A stretch of 64,000 nucleotides of DNA from Curvularia sp. ZM96 (lineage: Eukaryota > Ascomycota > Dothideomycetes > Pleosporales > Pleosporaceae). The stretch lies in assembly GCA_022457065.1 (NCBI GenBank), contig JAJGBQ010000006.1, positions 1,798,001-1,862,000 on the forward strand, given 5' to 3'. This document shows positions 45,076 to 57,465 of the stretch, piece after piece (position 1 is the stretch's first letter; every line of letters starts with the position of its first letter). The notes below the pieces were generated by a model. The model searched no databases and had not been told where the DNA came from. It saw only the letters and a program-made list of their open reading frames with translations. The position numbers were made by a program, and so were the translations under genes.

Positions 45076-45472
45076 GGGCTAACAGTCTTGTACCCCTCCA
45101 CACGTCAGTGGGGTTCTGCGGTTGGATGGGTGGACAAGCAGGGTCCAAGCTTGGCATGCGGGCGGAGGTTTACTGCTTTGGTCATGGCCGCCATAGCAAC
45201 AACAACAACCCTGCAGCCACGGCGACTTGCCAACTACTTTCAATATTGCCAACGCAGGTCGCTTTTTCTGTGTCGCTCGTTGGATGCTCCTGCGCGCGGC
45301 ATTCGCTTAAAACCCAACAACGCTGCGGCCTCCTGTCTAACCTAGACGAGAGTAAACAAAGATCGACACATAACAAGCCGACTCACCCGTCACACCGCGC
45401 GTCATTGCGAGTAACAAAGGCCGAAGCACTCCTATATACAAGACCGCCACGAGCCTATCTCAATAGTACAGA
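45076..45472. promoter_or_regulatory. Divergent promoter region, MET22 and Rsm1-like gene
   Basis: About 400 bp (580 bp if MET22 starts at 44889) separates two outward-facing genes. It must carry both promoters. No TATA box stands out. Confidence 0.5.
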
Positions 45473-47021
45473 ATGACGTCGACACAGCAACAGCCAGCGC
45501 TGGCTACCACAAAGCGCAAGTTTAACAGGCTTCTTGATAACCTCACCGCAACCGCATCCACCACTTCGCTCGCAAACAGTCTCCAAGAATCGAATGCCTC
45601 AACCGCATCCCTCTCAGAGCCAGGCAGCCCCGACCAGCCGAACAAGAGGCCTCGCAGCGCGGGCTTGAGCTCAGAGCGGCAGCGGAATATATCCGAGGGT
45701 CAGGAGCGTATACGGCAGCTGAAGGAGCAGCTCATGACGCCACGAAGAGAAGGAACCATCAAAGTAATAGGCAAAACCACATACACACCCAAAGCCTCGA
45801 CGCCAAAAGCCTCGACACCACGCAAAGAACCGAATTTCCAGCCCTATAGCCAGGAGCATTTTCTCGCGAGGCTCAAGACATTCGCAGACGTGAAGAAATG
45901 GACCACAAAACCGGATGCTATAAACGAAGTCGAGTGGGCCATGAGAGGATGGAGCTGCGATATCTGGAACACAGTGGCCTGTAAGGGAGGATGCGAGAAC
46001 CGTGTGGCCGTCAAGCTCAGGCCTAAACGAAAAGACGCCAGCGGAAGAGATCTTGAGATGAGCGAAGACCTGGCGGTTGACATTGATGACGCATTGGTGG
46101 AGAGATACAAGGAGCTCATCGTCGAAGGACATGCTGAGGACTGCTTATGGAGGAAACGAGGCTGTCAAGGTATGTGCTGAGATATACGTGAAGTGGAAGC
46201 ACTTTCTAACTATCCAAACAGAGGACATTTACCACATCCCCATCGCATCGCGGACAAAGAGCTCAGCCGAGTTGCTCGATCGATACCGTTCGCTGAGGGC
46301 CATAGCTGACGACCTTCCTTTCCTCGAGCACATCACTTACCCTGAACCGTCGATACGCCGCATCGTCGAGCGCATACCCTCCACATTCTTCACATCGACA
46401 CCCGACACACCACGGCCCACGTCTTCAACCGACATCGTAGCCTTTGGCTTCGCACTCTTCGGCTGGACCGGGGTGTCCGAATCCCGCATCTCCCTCGCCG
46501 TATGCAACCACTGCTTCCAACGTCTCGGCCTGTGGCTCTCATCCGCATCGCGCCTACAAGAAATGAGCCAAAAGCTCTCCGTGCCCATCGAATCCCTCCG
46601 CCTCAACCTCGTCGAATCCCACCGCGAACACTGCCCCTGGAAGAACGCTGACGTGCAGCAAAACTCCAAGGACGGCCCCATCGCAAACATGGCCGCCTGG
46701 CAAACGCTCCAATTCATGCTTCTGGGCAGACACAAGGATTCTATTAGTGCAGCTGCACCGAGCACACCGCAAAAGCAGACGCCGAGGAAACAGCACGCGG
46801 GTCGCACTGATAGCGTTGATACAGAGGCCGAGCTGGAGTATCCCCGCGGTAGCATGGATAGTGTTGAACGGCCCAAGTACAACGATGAGGATGAGGAAGG
46901 GGGGTTGAAGGAGAAATGGATTAAGCTCAAGGCTAAGTTGAAGCGAAGCGCTAGTAAGAAGAGTATGAAGAGCACGAAGAGTGGCAAGAGCGGGAAGAGT
47001 GTTGTGACGAAGGAGAAGTAA
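45473..47021 (+). CDS. C3HC zinc-finger protein, Rsm1/NIPA (ZC3HC1)-like
   Basis: Exons are 45473-46169 and 46222-47021; the 52-bp intron (GTATGT...CTAAC...CAG) is in phase and the product has 498 residues. After a Ser/Thr-rich disordered N-terminus, the first zinc region is WSCDIWNTVACKGGC with GHAEDCLW (about 160-230). A second BIR-like region follows, AFGFALFGWTG with CNHCFQRLGLW and SHREHCPW. This is the arrangement of Rsm1 (mRNA export in fission yeast) and NIPA/ZC3HC1 (nuclear basket). The last 40 residues are basic Lys/Ser repeats. It probably acts at the nuclear envelope; the exact role is inferred from the family. Confidence 0.85.
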
Positions 47022-48084
47022 TGGACATGGACGTGTAAGGCTTTTCTTGGACGAAGATACGGTTACGTGGTGAATCTGTTTCTCTTTTCTGTATATCTTT
47101 CTTGTCGTTTTCTGAGATACAGGGTCATGGAGTTACATGAGGCGGAGAAAAGGCGGTTTTGCAATGGTGGTGATATAATTCATGTCGTTTTCTCTTTCCT
47201 CACAGTTCACATATGACAATTTCCCTTCAAGCCTCTACTACGCGATCCTGATCCCAAGCATCCTCCATCACTTCGTCACGAGCAGAGCTACACAAAAACG
47301 TCACACTGGAATCAATCGCCAACGCCGATGCAAGCACACAAAGTCCAAACTTATAAAAGGCAGAACAATTCCAATTCGACAGAATCCTGATTCAGAAACA
47401 CACTCATGCTACATACCCAATCTATGATCGAAGAGAAAAAAAGATAAACTCCTACGATGGCATAGAAATACTCGACAGACGGCGGGAAAAAAAAAAAGAC
47501 AGGAACCGAATGTGTCAAGAGACAGCAAAGAAGAAGAAGAAAAAAACGCTTCAAATGCCTAGAACAAAAACAACAGTATGGGGAAACACTATCAACTGGC
47601 GAAAAAGAAAAAGAAATGAAAGAGACCCACGCATTTCCCTCTCATCTCTCTCCCTAAGTTTTTTGAAACATTCCCTCCTTTTTCATCGCCCTCTCTCGCT
47701 GCCCAATTCGCCCTTGAAAAACAGAATAAGAAAAACAAAAACAAAAAAAAGAGACAGTTCCCATATGGGTATCACGTATTTGAGATGCCCACTCCAATTT
47801 CCGCCTTTGCCCACCCACCCAGCCTTTCCCGGAAAGAATAAATGCTTGAGTAAAGAAAAGAGAAGAAGGAAAAAAGTGATGGACGTTCTGCACTTTGCCT
47901 CTCCCTCACGCTGTTCGGCCCCATGATCGGTGTTGTGTTGGTACAAAAGGAAAGCGTACACCTGTTGAATGGGGACGAAAGGCGAGCCCAATTTTTACGC
48001 CATCACTCTCCGATGCTAACGCCTGTTCGCCGTGAGACGGGGACTCCGTTTCGATGTATGTGTGCGCAATGTTGAGACATCACG
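47022..48084. other. Intergenic, purine-rich, between convergent genes
   Basis: Long A/G-rich and poly-A tracts (for example 47480-47610 and 47720-47760) create spurious basic frames such as 47510-47926. No gene is supported. Confidence 0.5.
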
Positions 48085-51000
48085 CTATGCGTCGTGTCCT
48101 TGAGCTGCAACGGTGGTCGTGGTAGGGGTGAGAACACTGCCGCCCATGGTATCGTCGTCGTCTTCAAAGTCATCGACAAAGGTACTTTCGGCTCCCGCGT
48201 CGAAGTCGTCCGTGTCAATGTCTGCCTCTTCCCCGGTATCATGTAGCTCTTCGACTTCTTCTACTCCCTCCTCGTCATGCACATGCTCCGGCTCGAGCTC
48301 CACAGGAAAGTGCGTGATGTGAGCGCTCATGCCTTCAGCGTATGTGTTCTGCGAAACATACATCTGTGCGAGCTCGTGCTGCAGAGCCTCGATGTTCTCG
48401 TTCAGATGCTCGGTCATCTCCACGTTGTTCTCCTCGTCGTCGGAATGGTCGTATGCTGTGTAAAAGGGCGAGGGGCCGGACGCAGTGATGGTGGTGAAAT
48501 GCGCTGGCTCTTCCATAACACCAAATACAGTCGTTACAGTGATCGAGTCGGGGCTCGGGATGGGATCCGCGTGGTACACTCCGGAAAAGAACTCGTACAT
48601 GGCTCCAGCAAGTTCATCGGCGTGTCCGCGCTCCTCCTTGTCCTTCTGCTGCTTAGCCATCGCCCGTTGCTCTGCCTCTTTCTTGGCCAGAATCTCAGCT
48701 TCTAGCCGGCACTTTGCACGGACGCTGGCTTTGCGTGCGCACGTCGGGCAGTGGTAGTTGACGGTGCAGAATGTACATGTGCAAGAGGGGGTTGATGCAG
48801 AGCATTGCTAATTGAAATGTCAGCGCTGAATCTTAACGTACGGGGGGAAACTAACATCGCAAACAAGGACTGCACACTCCGAGCACTCTTTCAAGATGGC
48901 AGGACATTGCGGTCTGCTGTCTCCGACCGGCCTCGGGTATTGGCAGAAGTAGGCTCCACAGCCTTCCCACTGGACTGGGTGTCGTGGGTTGCACGGTAAC
49001 GGAAGGGGGTTAGTAACGGGGTGATTCACAGGCACCCGTGGCGAGTTTTGCAGCCAAGGGCTCGTAGACCGACCCCTGACACCAGAGACACTCAGCGATC
49101 GCGGACGCGCTGAGCTGACTGGAACAAATGACAGCGAGGAAGAAACCGGGAATGGGTCGGGGGTTGACATGGAGTTGAATGAGGTCGTGGCTGACATATC
49201 GATTGCGGAATGCTGTTGGGGAGCAACCAGGACTTGGGACTGTGACATGGGCGTCTCGGAGGATTCAGACTCATTGTCTCCGTTGGAGTAGGAGTCAATG
49301 TTCGCCGAAGATGCAGTAGGCGTGCGCTCGGGGTCGGGTGTGCTCGTTCGATTTGGATTGAACTCAGGGATAACCAAGCGTTGTGGCGGCTCGTTATGTG
49401 AGCGAACATGCTCCCGCTCTGTATGGAGTTCCCGATAGCCACATTTGCGAACCTTCAGTGCCCGAAAGTCGTGTTCTTTGCAGATGGGGCTCTTGCAGGC
49501 GCGGCACGAGACCTTCCATCTGAAACTCCTGTAGCAGTCATTGCACAGCCCCCTCGGGCATGTTTGCTGCTGCAGATCCAGCGAGTCTTGCTTGAGATAT
49601 GAGAGTATGTCAACGTCCTCGCCAAGAACATACTCGTAGAGACCGTTGTTCTTCAGCTCCCGGATGTAGTCGACTGGTCGAAGCGTATTGCTAAAATCCG
49701 GATCTTCAAACTCCTTTTTGCGTGGCAGCGGTGCCGCACGAATCTTGTCTGCGCCTCTCCCGCCCAGCCCAGTACCCAAAACAGCAATACCTCCACCGCC
49801 AGAGAATATCGGCTCCAGACAACACCAGTGCATATTCAGCTTCGGGGGTTCGCGGTTCGTGGGCGGTACGGGGATTCCGTTGTTCATATTTCCACCATCT
49901 TCAGAGTCGGAAGAGTCATCGTCGTGTGCGCTCTCGTTCATCAAGTTCGGCGATCGAGTTGCTCCTGGTGCCCACCAAAAACGATTCCGATCAACCTTCT
50001 CTTCCTGGTTCCGTTCCTCTTGAGATGCCGATGCAGAAGCCTGCCCAAGCGTACCCAGCGTACCCGTGTTTCCGAATGCCAGGTTTGCGAAATGCCGTGT
50101 CTTTGCGCGTTTCTTCGGTATCGGCCTGTTGAAGGCGCAGCTCGCACACAGCGTCTTGCGGCAGCCCATACAGTGCATACGGACGCTGCACGACTCGCAC
50201 CGCTCCAGAATGATATCGTCGCACTGCGAGCATTTGACATCCTTGACAAAAGCTGTGTGGCTCCTTCGCTCATGCACTGGAACGTGCTTGCCTTCTCCTG
50301 CAAAATTGCTGTTCTCAGGTCCAAGGGGTTCGCCATCCTGGCCCGTCTCGTCGATTTCCCATAATCTGCCATCGTGGTCACCCAGCTTCTTTGTCCCATC
50401 GACAGGCCCTATCCGGTTGCTCGATCTCCAGAGCCTATCAAACGGTACCCAGACCTCCATGTTCAGCGGACCTGCTCTTCCAGCATGGTAGTCTTTCCGC
50501 CGAAAGCACCTGCCACCGGGGGTCGGACACCATGCCGTGTCTGTCCATATTCCTAGCTGATGGCATATCTCGATAAGCTGGTGGGTGGGGTCGGAGTCGG
50601 AGTCTCTCCGGATGAGAGAGGAAGGCAGATAAGGACGCCGGCGGTGGTGTCGGCAGCGGTACGTGTAGAGACTTTTCAGAGCAAGATCCTTCTGAATCCA
50701 TGGTGCGTCCTTGAGCGTATAGGGTTCCAGGAACGGGACAATGTGGTATTTGATGGAGACGTTCTTGCAGCCCCTTACGGACAGATGTCGAAGCGTATCG
50801 ATGCGCGGGCCGAGCACACTTCCCACGAGGGCTATGCCTGTGACGGCCGTGTTGCAGAGGTCTAGACTGGTTAGCCGTGTGCCATTTGGCGATATGATCT
50901 GCTTGAGCAGGGCGTCGAAAGAATAGGCCTTGGACTGGCGCTCCCGGTTGTCGGGCGTCTCATTGCCCGGGGATCCGACGGCGACAGCGGGCTGGGGCAG

Positions 51001-51282
51001 CCGGAAAGACAGCGTCCTCCATGCGAGGGGGTACTGGCGGAGGAAGTCGCGCAGGTGACGCGAGGTGTGGTAGAGTTGGAGGAGGGAGGCGGTGGAGATC
51101 TGGGCGAGCAGCGACTCGAGGATGGGGGGATAGGCGGTGATGATGGACTCGAAGAGACTGAGCGAGGTGTGGTGAGCAGCAGCGTGGGCCATGGCCGTGG
51201 ATGTGTCGAGTTGCGAGGGCGCTGGCGTGGTGGCATGGCGGGCGTCGCAGGACCAGACGGTATACTGCTGCTGCGTAGCCAT
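48085..51282 (-). CDS. F-box protein with Cys-rich zinc-binding modules
   Basis: Exon 1 is 48856-51282 and exon 2 is 48085-48807; the 48-bp intron (GTTAGT...GCTGAC...TTAG) is in phase, giving 1049 residues. The start MATQQQYTVWSCDARHAT was preferred; the frame is open to an ATG at 51465. An F-box-like segment (SLFESIITAYPPILESLLAQ to AWRTLSFRLPQ) lies near residues 40-95. Leucine-rich-repeat-like strings follow (LTSLDLCNTAV, LRHLSVRGCKNV). Three Cys clusters follow: CSQCDDIILERCESCSVRMHC, CNDCYRSFRWKVSCRAC and, across the intron, CSECAVLVCDQC...CTCTFC. The tail is acidic. It is a probable SCF substrate adaptor; the substrate is unknown. Confidence 0.78.
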
Positions 51283-52282
51283 GGCGGAGCCGGCAGCGAG
51301 GGGGTTCAGGTGTGCAGACAGAGACACGCCTCGCCGTGGGATAGCAGTGGCATGCACAGGCGCAACGCGTGGGATTGTGTCGCGCAAGCGGAGATGGTCG
51401 TGTGAGAGAGGCGTTGGCCGGGCGTGGGTCGGTAGCCAGACGCCAGACGTCCAGCCAGGGTTCACGGGCCAAGGAGGAAGGCGATCCGGCTGTCGCTCCG
51501 GGCGATCTTGCTGATTACCTCACCAGACGGCCGGCGACGCAGCCATGTCCCATTCAGCCGTCGAGCGACTTCGTCCATCGCCTCGCGCCGTCTCCAATTC
51601 ACGGCCGGAAATGCAGTCGACAGGCGCGCCAAGCCGACGTCTTCTGGTACATGGGCGGTCGCTGGGGCGCCGTCGGCGCTAGCCTATCAGCCAGCGGCAC
51701 ATTGCAGTGCCACCCCTACACTCGCCTGCAGCCCTGCCGCTCCACTCGACCGGCTGCCAGCTCAACACCGTGTGTCTGGTCATGCCATTGGGCTAGTGCT
51801 CGCCTTGGGCCCGCGGGACCACGTCGCCTTTCCTTGTCACGTTCGTGCATGTTTCCATTGTCGTATGGCTCCATGTCGCCCTTCTAACCCGCTATCATGG
51901 CCCGCCCCAGGGGCATATCTGAACATGTTGCACGTCTCAAACAAAAACAAACAAAAACACTCCCAAAGATAAGCACAAAACGCTTGATATAGATAAAAAT
52001 GGAAAACGCCAAGTCACAGACACGAACCAGGTCACCGTCCTTGCGCCGAGCCATCCACATGAGCCACGCCCGGCCCGTAATCCTATGGGAAAAAACCAAA
52101 GACTCCAGAAAATGCTGTCTGATCCAAACCTGGCGCACGATGAAGTGGCACTGAGTCGACGTCGACGTCAGATAATCACCTGCCCCTTTGACCGAGTCAG
52201 GCTGAGCAGTGTCCTGTCATGTCCTCGCCCCGCTCGGTAGTACCCGCTGGCAACACCGCGCGCATCGCCTGTAAATCGATTC
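51283..52282. other. Intergenic, 1 kb
   Basis: Upstream of the F-box gene and downstream of the TF gene. GC-rich with overlapping shadow frames on both strands; no supported gene. Frames at 51369-51972 read across the promoter without domain content. Confidence 0.45.
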
Positions 52283-54390
52283 TCAGAATACCCAATTGCC
52301 CTGAGTGTCTCGGTCTTCTAGACCGTCAAAGAGGACAATGTCCCAGTCGCATTCAGATTCCGAATCCCCCTCTGGCTGTGGCCAGAGTGAATTGTTGGTA
52401 AACGAAAAGACGGGCAGCCGGTGTGCAGATGCAGTCGCATTCATCAGCTTTCCCGCGTCAGAGTCAATGTCAAACCCTGTCCGCACTGGCAGCTTCTGGA
52501 ACTCCATCTCGACTGTCCCAAAGAATGGTATCGTATGTCGTGTTTTGCCTGCCGCCTGTCTGCTCGGATCCAGCGATGCCAGTATCTTTTTGAGGGCTAT
52601 GGCACTGCGAGCTGCCGTCTTCTCGCGCGAACTTGTCCTGGCCAGCTTTTCCATCTCGCCAATTAGTCGACAGACCATAGCAAAATCGGCGCCCTTTGTC
52701 TTTTGCACCTCCATCTTATCCTTTGCACTCAGCTCAATCACAATGTCCAGTACGAGCGTAACAGCGGCAATGAACACTGCCGTCTCGGCGACTCGACAAC
52801 AGGCCTGCGTTATGTTGGCATTGCGAAGCGCAAACCACCTCATCAAGACGTTTCGACTCGCGTGCAGTGCCGTGACCTTTGAGTAGTCGTACCGGCCATC
52901 GTGGTGGGCTCGGAGTAGGTAGGGCAGGTGAATAAAGATCTTCGTCTCATAGTGACTTATCTGTACAACCAGCCTTTCCAATGCTGCCGAGGACTCGGGT
53001 GATCTTGCTGTAGAGGGCACGTTGGGTATCTCCCAAAACTCCTTCGGCAGCTCTCGCATATACGACTCCAGTCGCTCGTCCAGTTTAAGCGCTGCCGAGT
53101 ATCCCTGCGGTGAGACTTCGCGGTCAAGCTCAGCCACTTGCCGGCTTATTTCATTGAGCTTCGAACGGTGTATTTGATACAAGTCAGCATCTGGCGGCAG
53201 CGGATACCCTTCTGCACCAAATGGGAGGCGAAGATACAGGCTCAAGTACCGGTCCAGGTCAACGAAGCTGCGCCATAGGCCCTTTGCGTTGCACAGCGTC
53301 GGAATGGTCGGCTTACTGTCCACCTGTGATACAATGCGCTGGAACCCCATGAGGTGGGCTAGGTTAAGGCCGCGCCTTACCACGAGCCATGACTGCCTCA
53401 GTGACCCGTTGTTTACGTGGTAGAGTGCGAGTAGCAGCAGTGTCTCGAGCCCGTGGAGGGTCATCATCTGTTCGTCTGACGAGGCAACCATAGAAGTAAC
53501 AATAGTAACATAGTTCCTCATGGTTCTATCCAAGTCTCGTATGCTCGAGAGGCGCGACATGTCAAAGTCGGGCGGCAGCGAGTTGAGACAGATAGCCAAG
53601 TGCAGAAGCGTGCGAGCGACAATGATTGATCTTTCTTGGGCAATAGCTTGCATATCGAGAGCATACGACTGTACGTCTTTGTGGACATAGATCTCTTTCG
53701 GGGCTCGATAAATATTGTCGAGAATCATCCAACCGTTAGACGACTCGAACACAATATCTGCGTCGTGTTGTGATGGCAACATGGCCACCAAACACTTGTG
53801 ACCAGGGTCATATTCGTGTCCGTTTGACTGCTCTTTACTCTCTTGTTTCTCCACGAGTGTACGCATCGAAGGCGCTGAAGTCCATGTTTGCGCACCAAGC
53901 TGTATTGTTAGCAAGTGATATACTGGAAAAGCGTAGTGAAACTTACAATACCATCACCTATCGAAGTTGCACTCCGAGCATCGCTCATGGACTCTGATTT
54001 ACACCATTTGCTGGTCCTCTCACGAGAGCCCGGTACAGTGGAAGGAGGGCTCTGCGGCATGCCATTAGATGGGCAGTTGGTCGAGTTCTTGCGACACACA
54101 AATCGCTCAAATAGCTGTTCAAGCTTGCTCAGCCTTTCTGCCATATGCACCGAGCACGTGTGTTCTTCCTCTGCTGCAGGGGTCGCCGTGGTTTGGTCCA
54201 AGCTAGTCAGAGAGGTTACACTCGTTTGAACTACATTTCCGTGAACCCTGCGCTTCTTGCCTACGGGTAGATCAGCACAGCCCCAAAACACCAGATGAGT
54301 TGTTATCCTACATTGCCAACAGGATCGACGGGGGCTTTTGGATATTCTTTTCTTAGAGTGGTTGCTCGTGTTGGTGGAGGACAGATCCAT
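52283..54390 (-). CDS. Fungal-specific transcription factor with half a Zn2Cys6 cluster
   Basis: Exons are 54312-54390, 53947-54260 and 52283-53899; introns of 51 bp (GTAGGA...TAG) and 47 bp (GTAAGT...GCTAAC...CAG) keep phase, giving 669 residues. The N-terminus reads RRSCWQCKKRRVHGN: C24 and C27 of a zinc cluster and its basic loop are present, but position 34, where the third Cys belongs, is Gly, and no CxxC half follows. A short coiled coil (AERLSKLEQLFERF) and a typical fungal MHR regulatory domain follow (YALDMQAIAQERSIIVARTLLH; LYHVNNGSLRQSWLVVRRG; GLWRSFVDLDRYLS). An alternative start lies at 54459. It is either a non-DNA-binding regulator or a mis-spliced model. Confidence 0.8.
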
Positions 54391-55910
54391 GGTGACTTGG
54401 CAAACCCTCAACGATTTATGGTTGTTCCCTAAAACATGAAACTCTGATCGTCTGCCCATACATTATACTGCAAAGGATGCGACAGTACCTTCATAATGGG
54501 GCGCGCGTAATGCGATGGCAACGGCGGATGTGGAGCTGACAATTGGGGGGCCGGCCGCAATTCGTCCGCAGTTAAGGTCAAGGCCGAGATTTACTCCACG
54601 TTACGACGGCATACCGATACGGCCCTTTTTGGTTCCCGACGTATGATGAGCGCCTCTCTGCTTTTACACATAAGCAATTGCTCCCATATCATTCGTTCTT
54701 GCAATACTCGGCTTTTCTTGGTACCTGGCTACCAGACCGGATGAACATTCCCAAAGGAAAGAAGAGTGCCCTGGATTACCGAGACAGTGACGCGAACGCC
54801 GCTCCGGCGGAACGAGTAATTATGAAGCGACCAGTGCTCAAATACCCTATCTCCGCCGGGCGCAAGTGCACAAGGCAAATGCACGCGCAACATCGGCAAG
54901 CAGAAACAAGATTACCTGAGTTTCGCTTACAGGACCGTCGTCATTCGGGACCTAACTACCCGGATTTACTGTTGGTGGAGGGGCGTATCCTCCGCATCTG
55001 GCGCTGCAGACACGATCCGTTGCATCGGTAATCACCTGGTTCCGGCATCCGGCGCCCGAACAGGAGCGCGATGGCAACGAGAAGTGGTATTTCTAATACT
55101 TCACGTGACATTCCAAAGACACACTTAATTCCGTCCGCGGCGAATGCGCGCATCTAACAGACAGCGACTTTGTAGCTGGGCTCTGTGAGACTGGCAAGTG
55201 TAGGACGGACAATATCTGGAGATCGATCGTAGGATACACCCAAAGGCTTTTGTAGAGACACTAGTTCCAACGTCGATATTAGACGACGCCACCCCGGTAT
55301 CTGCATAGATGGGGCAGGATGGGTGGACACGGCCAAAACAACCCCCCGACGGTCAAAGGTTACTGCGGGGAACCAAGTGTGGATCAAGTCGTATTGTCGC
55401 ACAAGGCGTTCAACTCGATAGTTGCGCAACAGGAACCAAGAGATGGCTAACTGTGTTTGGGGCGAAAGGAAGCCTAGTCTCCAGACTTTTGTGATTTCCA
55501 ATCGAAGCGGGCTCACGTAAATAGCCTGACCAGACATAGCGGGGCTTACAGGCAGCCTGTTGAGAGATTTTATAATACTTGTAACTCCTTGAGCACAGTG
55601 GTCAAGTTTGACAGTCGCATAACGAATAGAAGCGAAAAGCTCATGACAGTCCAGGTAGCAAGATGGTGTAGCGAATAGACAGAACCCAGCCAGGTAGTAA
55701 GCGTGAGCAAAAAATAGGTTTCACAATCATTGGCGCATGGAAAGGCAGAGAGATCATGCAAAACGGCCATACTTTTTTGAACAGTTGAGAATACCCAATG
55801 CTGACGGAGTTCCGTGAGTATACGCGTTTTATCGGCATAGTCAGCATGCGTGTTCCACTTCCCGCGTGAAGACCCAACTCCGGTGCAATGCAGTTTGTGT
55901 GCTGACCATT
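54391..55910. other. Intergenic, 1.5 kb
   Basis: No supported gene. A minus-strand frame at 55154-55537 is open for 127 residues (MSGQAIYVSPLRLEITKVW) but has no domain, splice signal or neighbouring exon. A plus-strand frame at 54678-55031 is likewise unsupported. Confidence 0.35.
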
Positions 55911-56605
55911 TTAGGCGTACATGTCGTCGTACTCCTCTTCGTCATCCTCGACGGGCGGCGGAGGGGGTTGCTTTTTCTTCAAGAGTTCTTTGCGATCGAG
56001 AGGACACGTAGAGTTCAGCTTGAGCCACGGGCGTATGCAGTCTAGGTCGAAGCGGTGATCGTCATGGCATGGCAGCTGGACCACGAGCGGATACTCGTCT
56101 GCGCAGGGTCAGCAGGGCTCTTCTCTCCTGTGATGTGCAGCCTACCATCAAGGAATGGGTTGACACATATCGGACATGTGTCGGAAGGCTTGAGTGTTTC
56201 CTTAGGCACCCTCTCTAACTCGTCAAAGAAGCTGTCCGGTACGCCTTTGAGCTCGGTGGGTGGGTCATCGGCGTTCTCGCGTAGGACCTCGATCATCGAG
56301 GCCAACAAGTCGCCGTCTGAATTGCCCCCGTCCGCCGGTCGTCCGCGCATCATCTCGAAGGCGTTGGCAAGCAGGCGGAACGCCGCCGCCATGTTCTCAG
56401 GCTGCGGAAGAGCATTTGGGTTGGTATGCGACTGCGGATCTGACGTGTCTACAAGCTCGAGTTGTGAGAAGAAAGTTGAGAGGTCCGGTCGGCGCGAAGG
56501 CTGTTGCGGCTTGTCGTCTTTGGTGGGTATGTTGTGTTCAACTGCCTCTGGTTATTCTTCGGACTGCGCCTACGGTCGAGCGGACTTGCCCTCGTAGCCA
56601 GACAT
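55911..56605 (-). CDS. RING-H2 finger protein, probable E3 ubiquitin ligase
   Basis: Exons are 56590-56605, 56146-56547 and 55911-56098, all in phase, giving 201 residues. The 16-nt first exon (MSGYE) is joined through a predicted GC-AG intron (GCAAGT...CAG, 42 bp). A disordered N-terminal half is followed by TCPICVNPFLDDEYPLVVQ, then LPCHDDHRFDLDCIRPWL, then STCPLDRKELL. That is a full C-x2-C / C-x-x-x-H / C-x-x / C-P-L-D RING pattern restored only after splicing out the 47-bp second intron (56099-56145). The C-terminus is acidic with EEEYDDMYA. It is a small soluble E3 with no membrane segment seen. Confidence 0.85.
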
Positions 56606-57465
56606 TGTGGCGATGAATTCCAATTCCGATGGGTATAGAGTTCTGGCCGGTATGCTTGCTAGCTGAACTTATGAAGCTACCAAAGCAACGCGTCACAATC
56701 GGTGCCTCCGACGCGAGCATGGAGAGGCACCCCGCACAATGTGGCGCACAATGTGGCGCAGCATTCGTGTGGCGCATGACTATGAGAACCTCCGCTCCGG
56801 TCTCGTCCTTGTTTCTGGCCGGATGCAGCTCTCGACGTAACATGGGGCGTAGCATCTCGCCAACAGCCGTTTTCACATCCCGACTGAAACCATGTCTCGG
56901 CGACCCTGGAGAAAAGAGATTTGATGGCGATCCGCAGCCGGGTTCTACTCAACAACAATAGCGTACCTAGTACCACCTTCGCTGACCTGAACAGCCAGCT
57001 GAGCATCGCCGTCTTCATATTAATTCTGTGAAACATTATAGTGAAAGCTTATGGTTGACAAGCAAATCTTGGCCCTGCAGTGCAATCACAACCACCTGCG
57101 ACTACACAATTGGGGGGCGGCTTGCGTGAAGTTGGTACAGGTAATTGGGTGGAGCCGATGATCCAGATCCTGCACAGCCTCCTACTCCTAGTGTTCGCGC
57201 TGTCGTCACGCGTTCCCCCTCAAACACGCGGTTGCAACATGGCGAAAGGGGCGCAGTCTCTTCACACAGTGGCAACATTGATAAGGAGAGTTGGATTCAC
57301 AGAAAGAGAAGCAGTCGTCGTGCAGACTTCAAAGTCTGACTTGCCCGCTACCAACAGATTGATTTTCCCATTGTAGACGTACATACCTCTCACCGCCTTG
57401 GCAAAAACAGTCTCAACGACACACGACACCATATCAGACTCTCCACAACTTTTCCCGGCCTACTC
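56606..57465. other. Intergenic between divergent genes
   Basis: It holds the promoters of the RING gene (minus) and the HET-related gene (plus). A small direct repeat, CGCACAATGTGG twice (about 56740-56760), is present. No supported gene. Confidence 0.45.

Noticed and set aside
47510..47926. Basic 138-residue frame
   Set aside because: Encoded by poly-A and purine tracts (Lys/Arg runs). It looks like a 3' flank rather than a gene.
50000..51500. Multiple long frames on both strands across the F-box gene and its promoter
   Set aside because: GC-rich shadow frames. Only the frame with the F-box and Cys clusters carries conserved motifs and a good intron.
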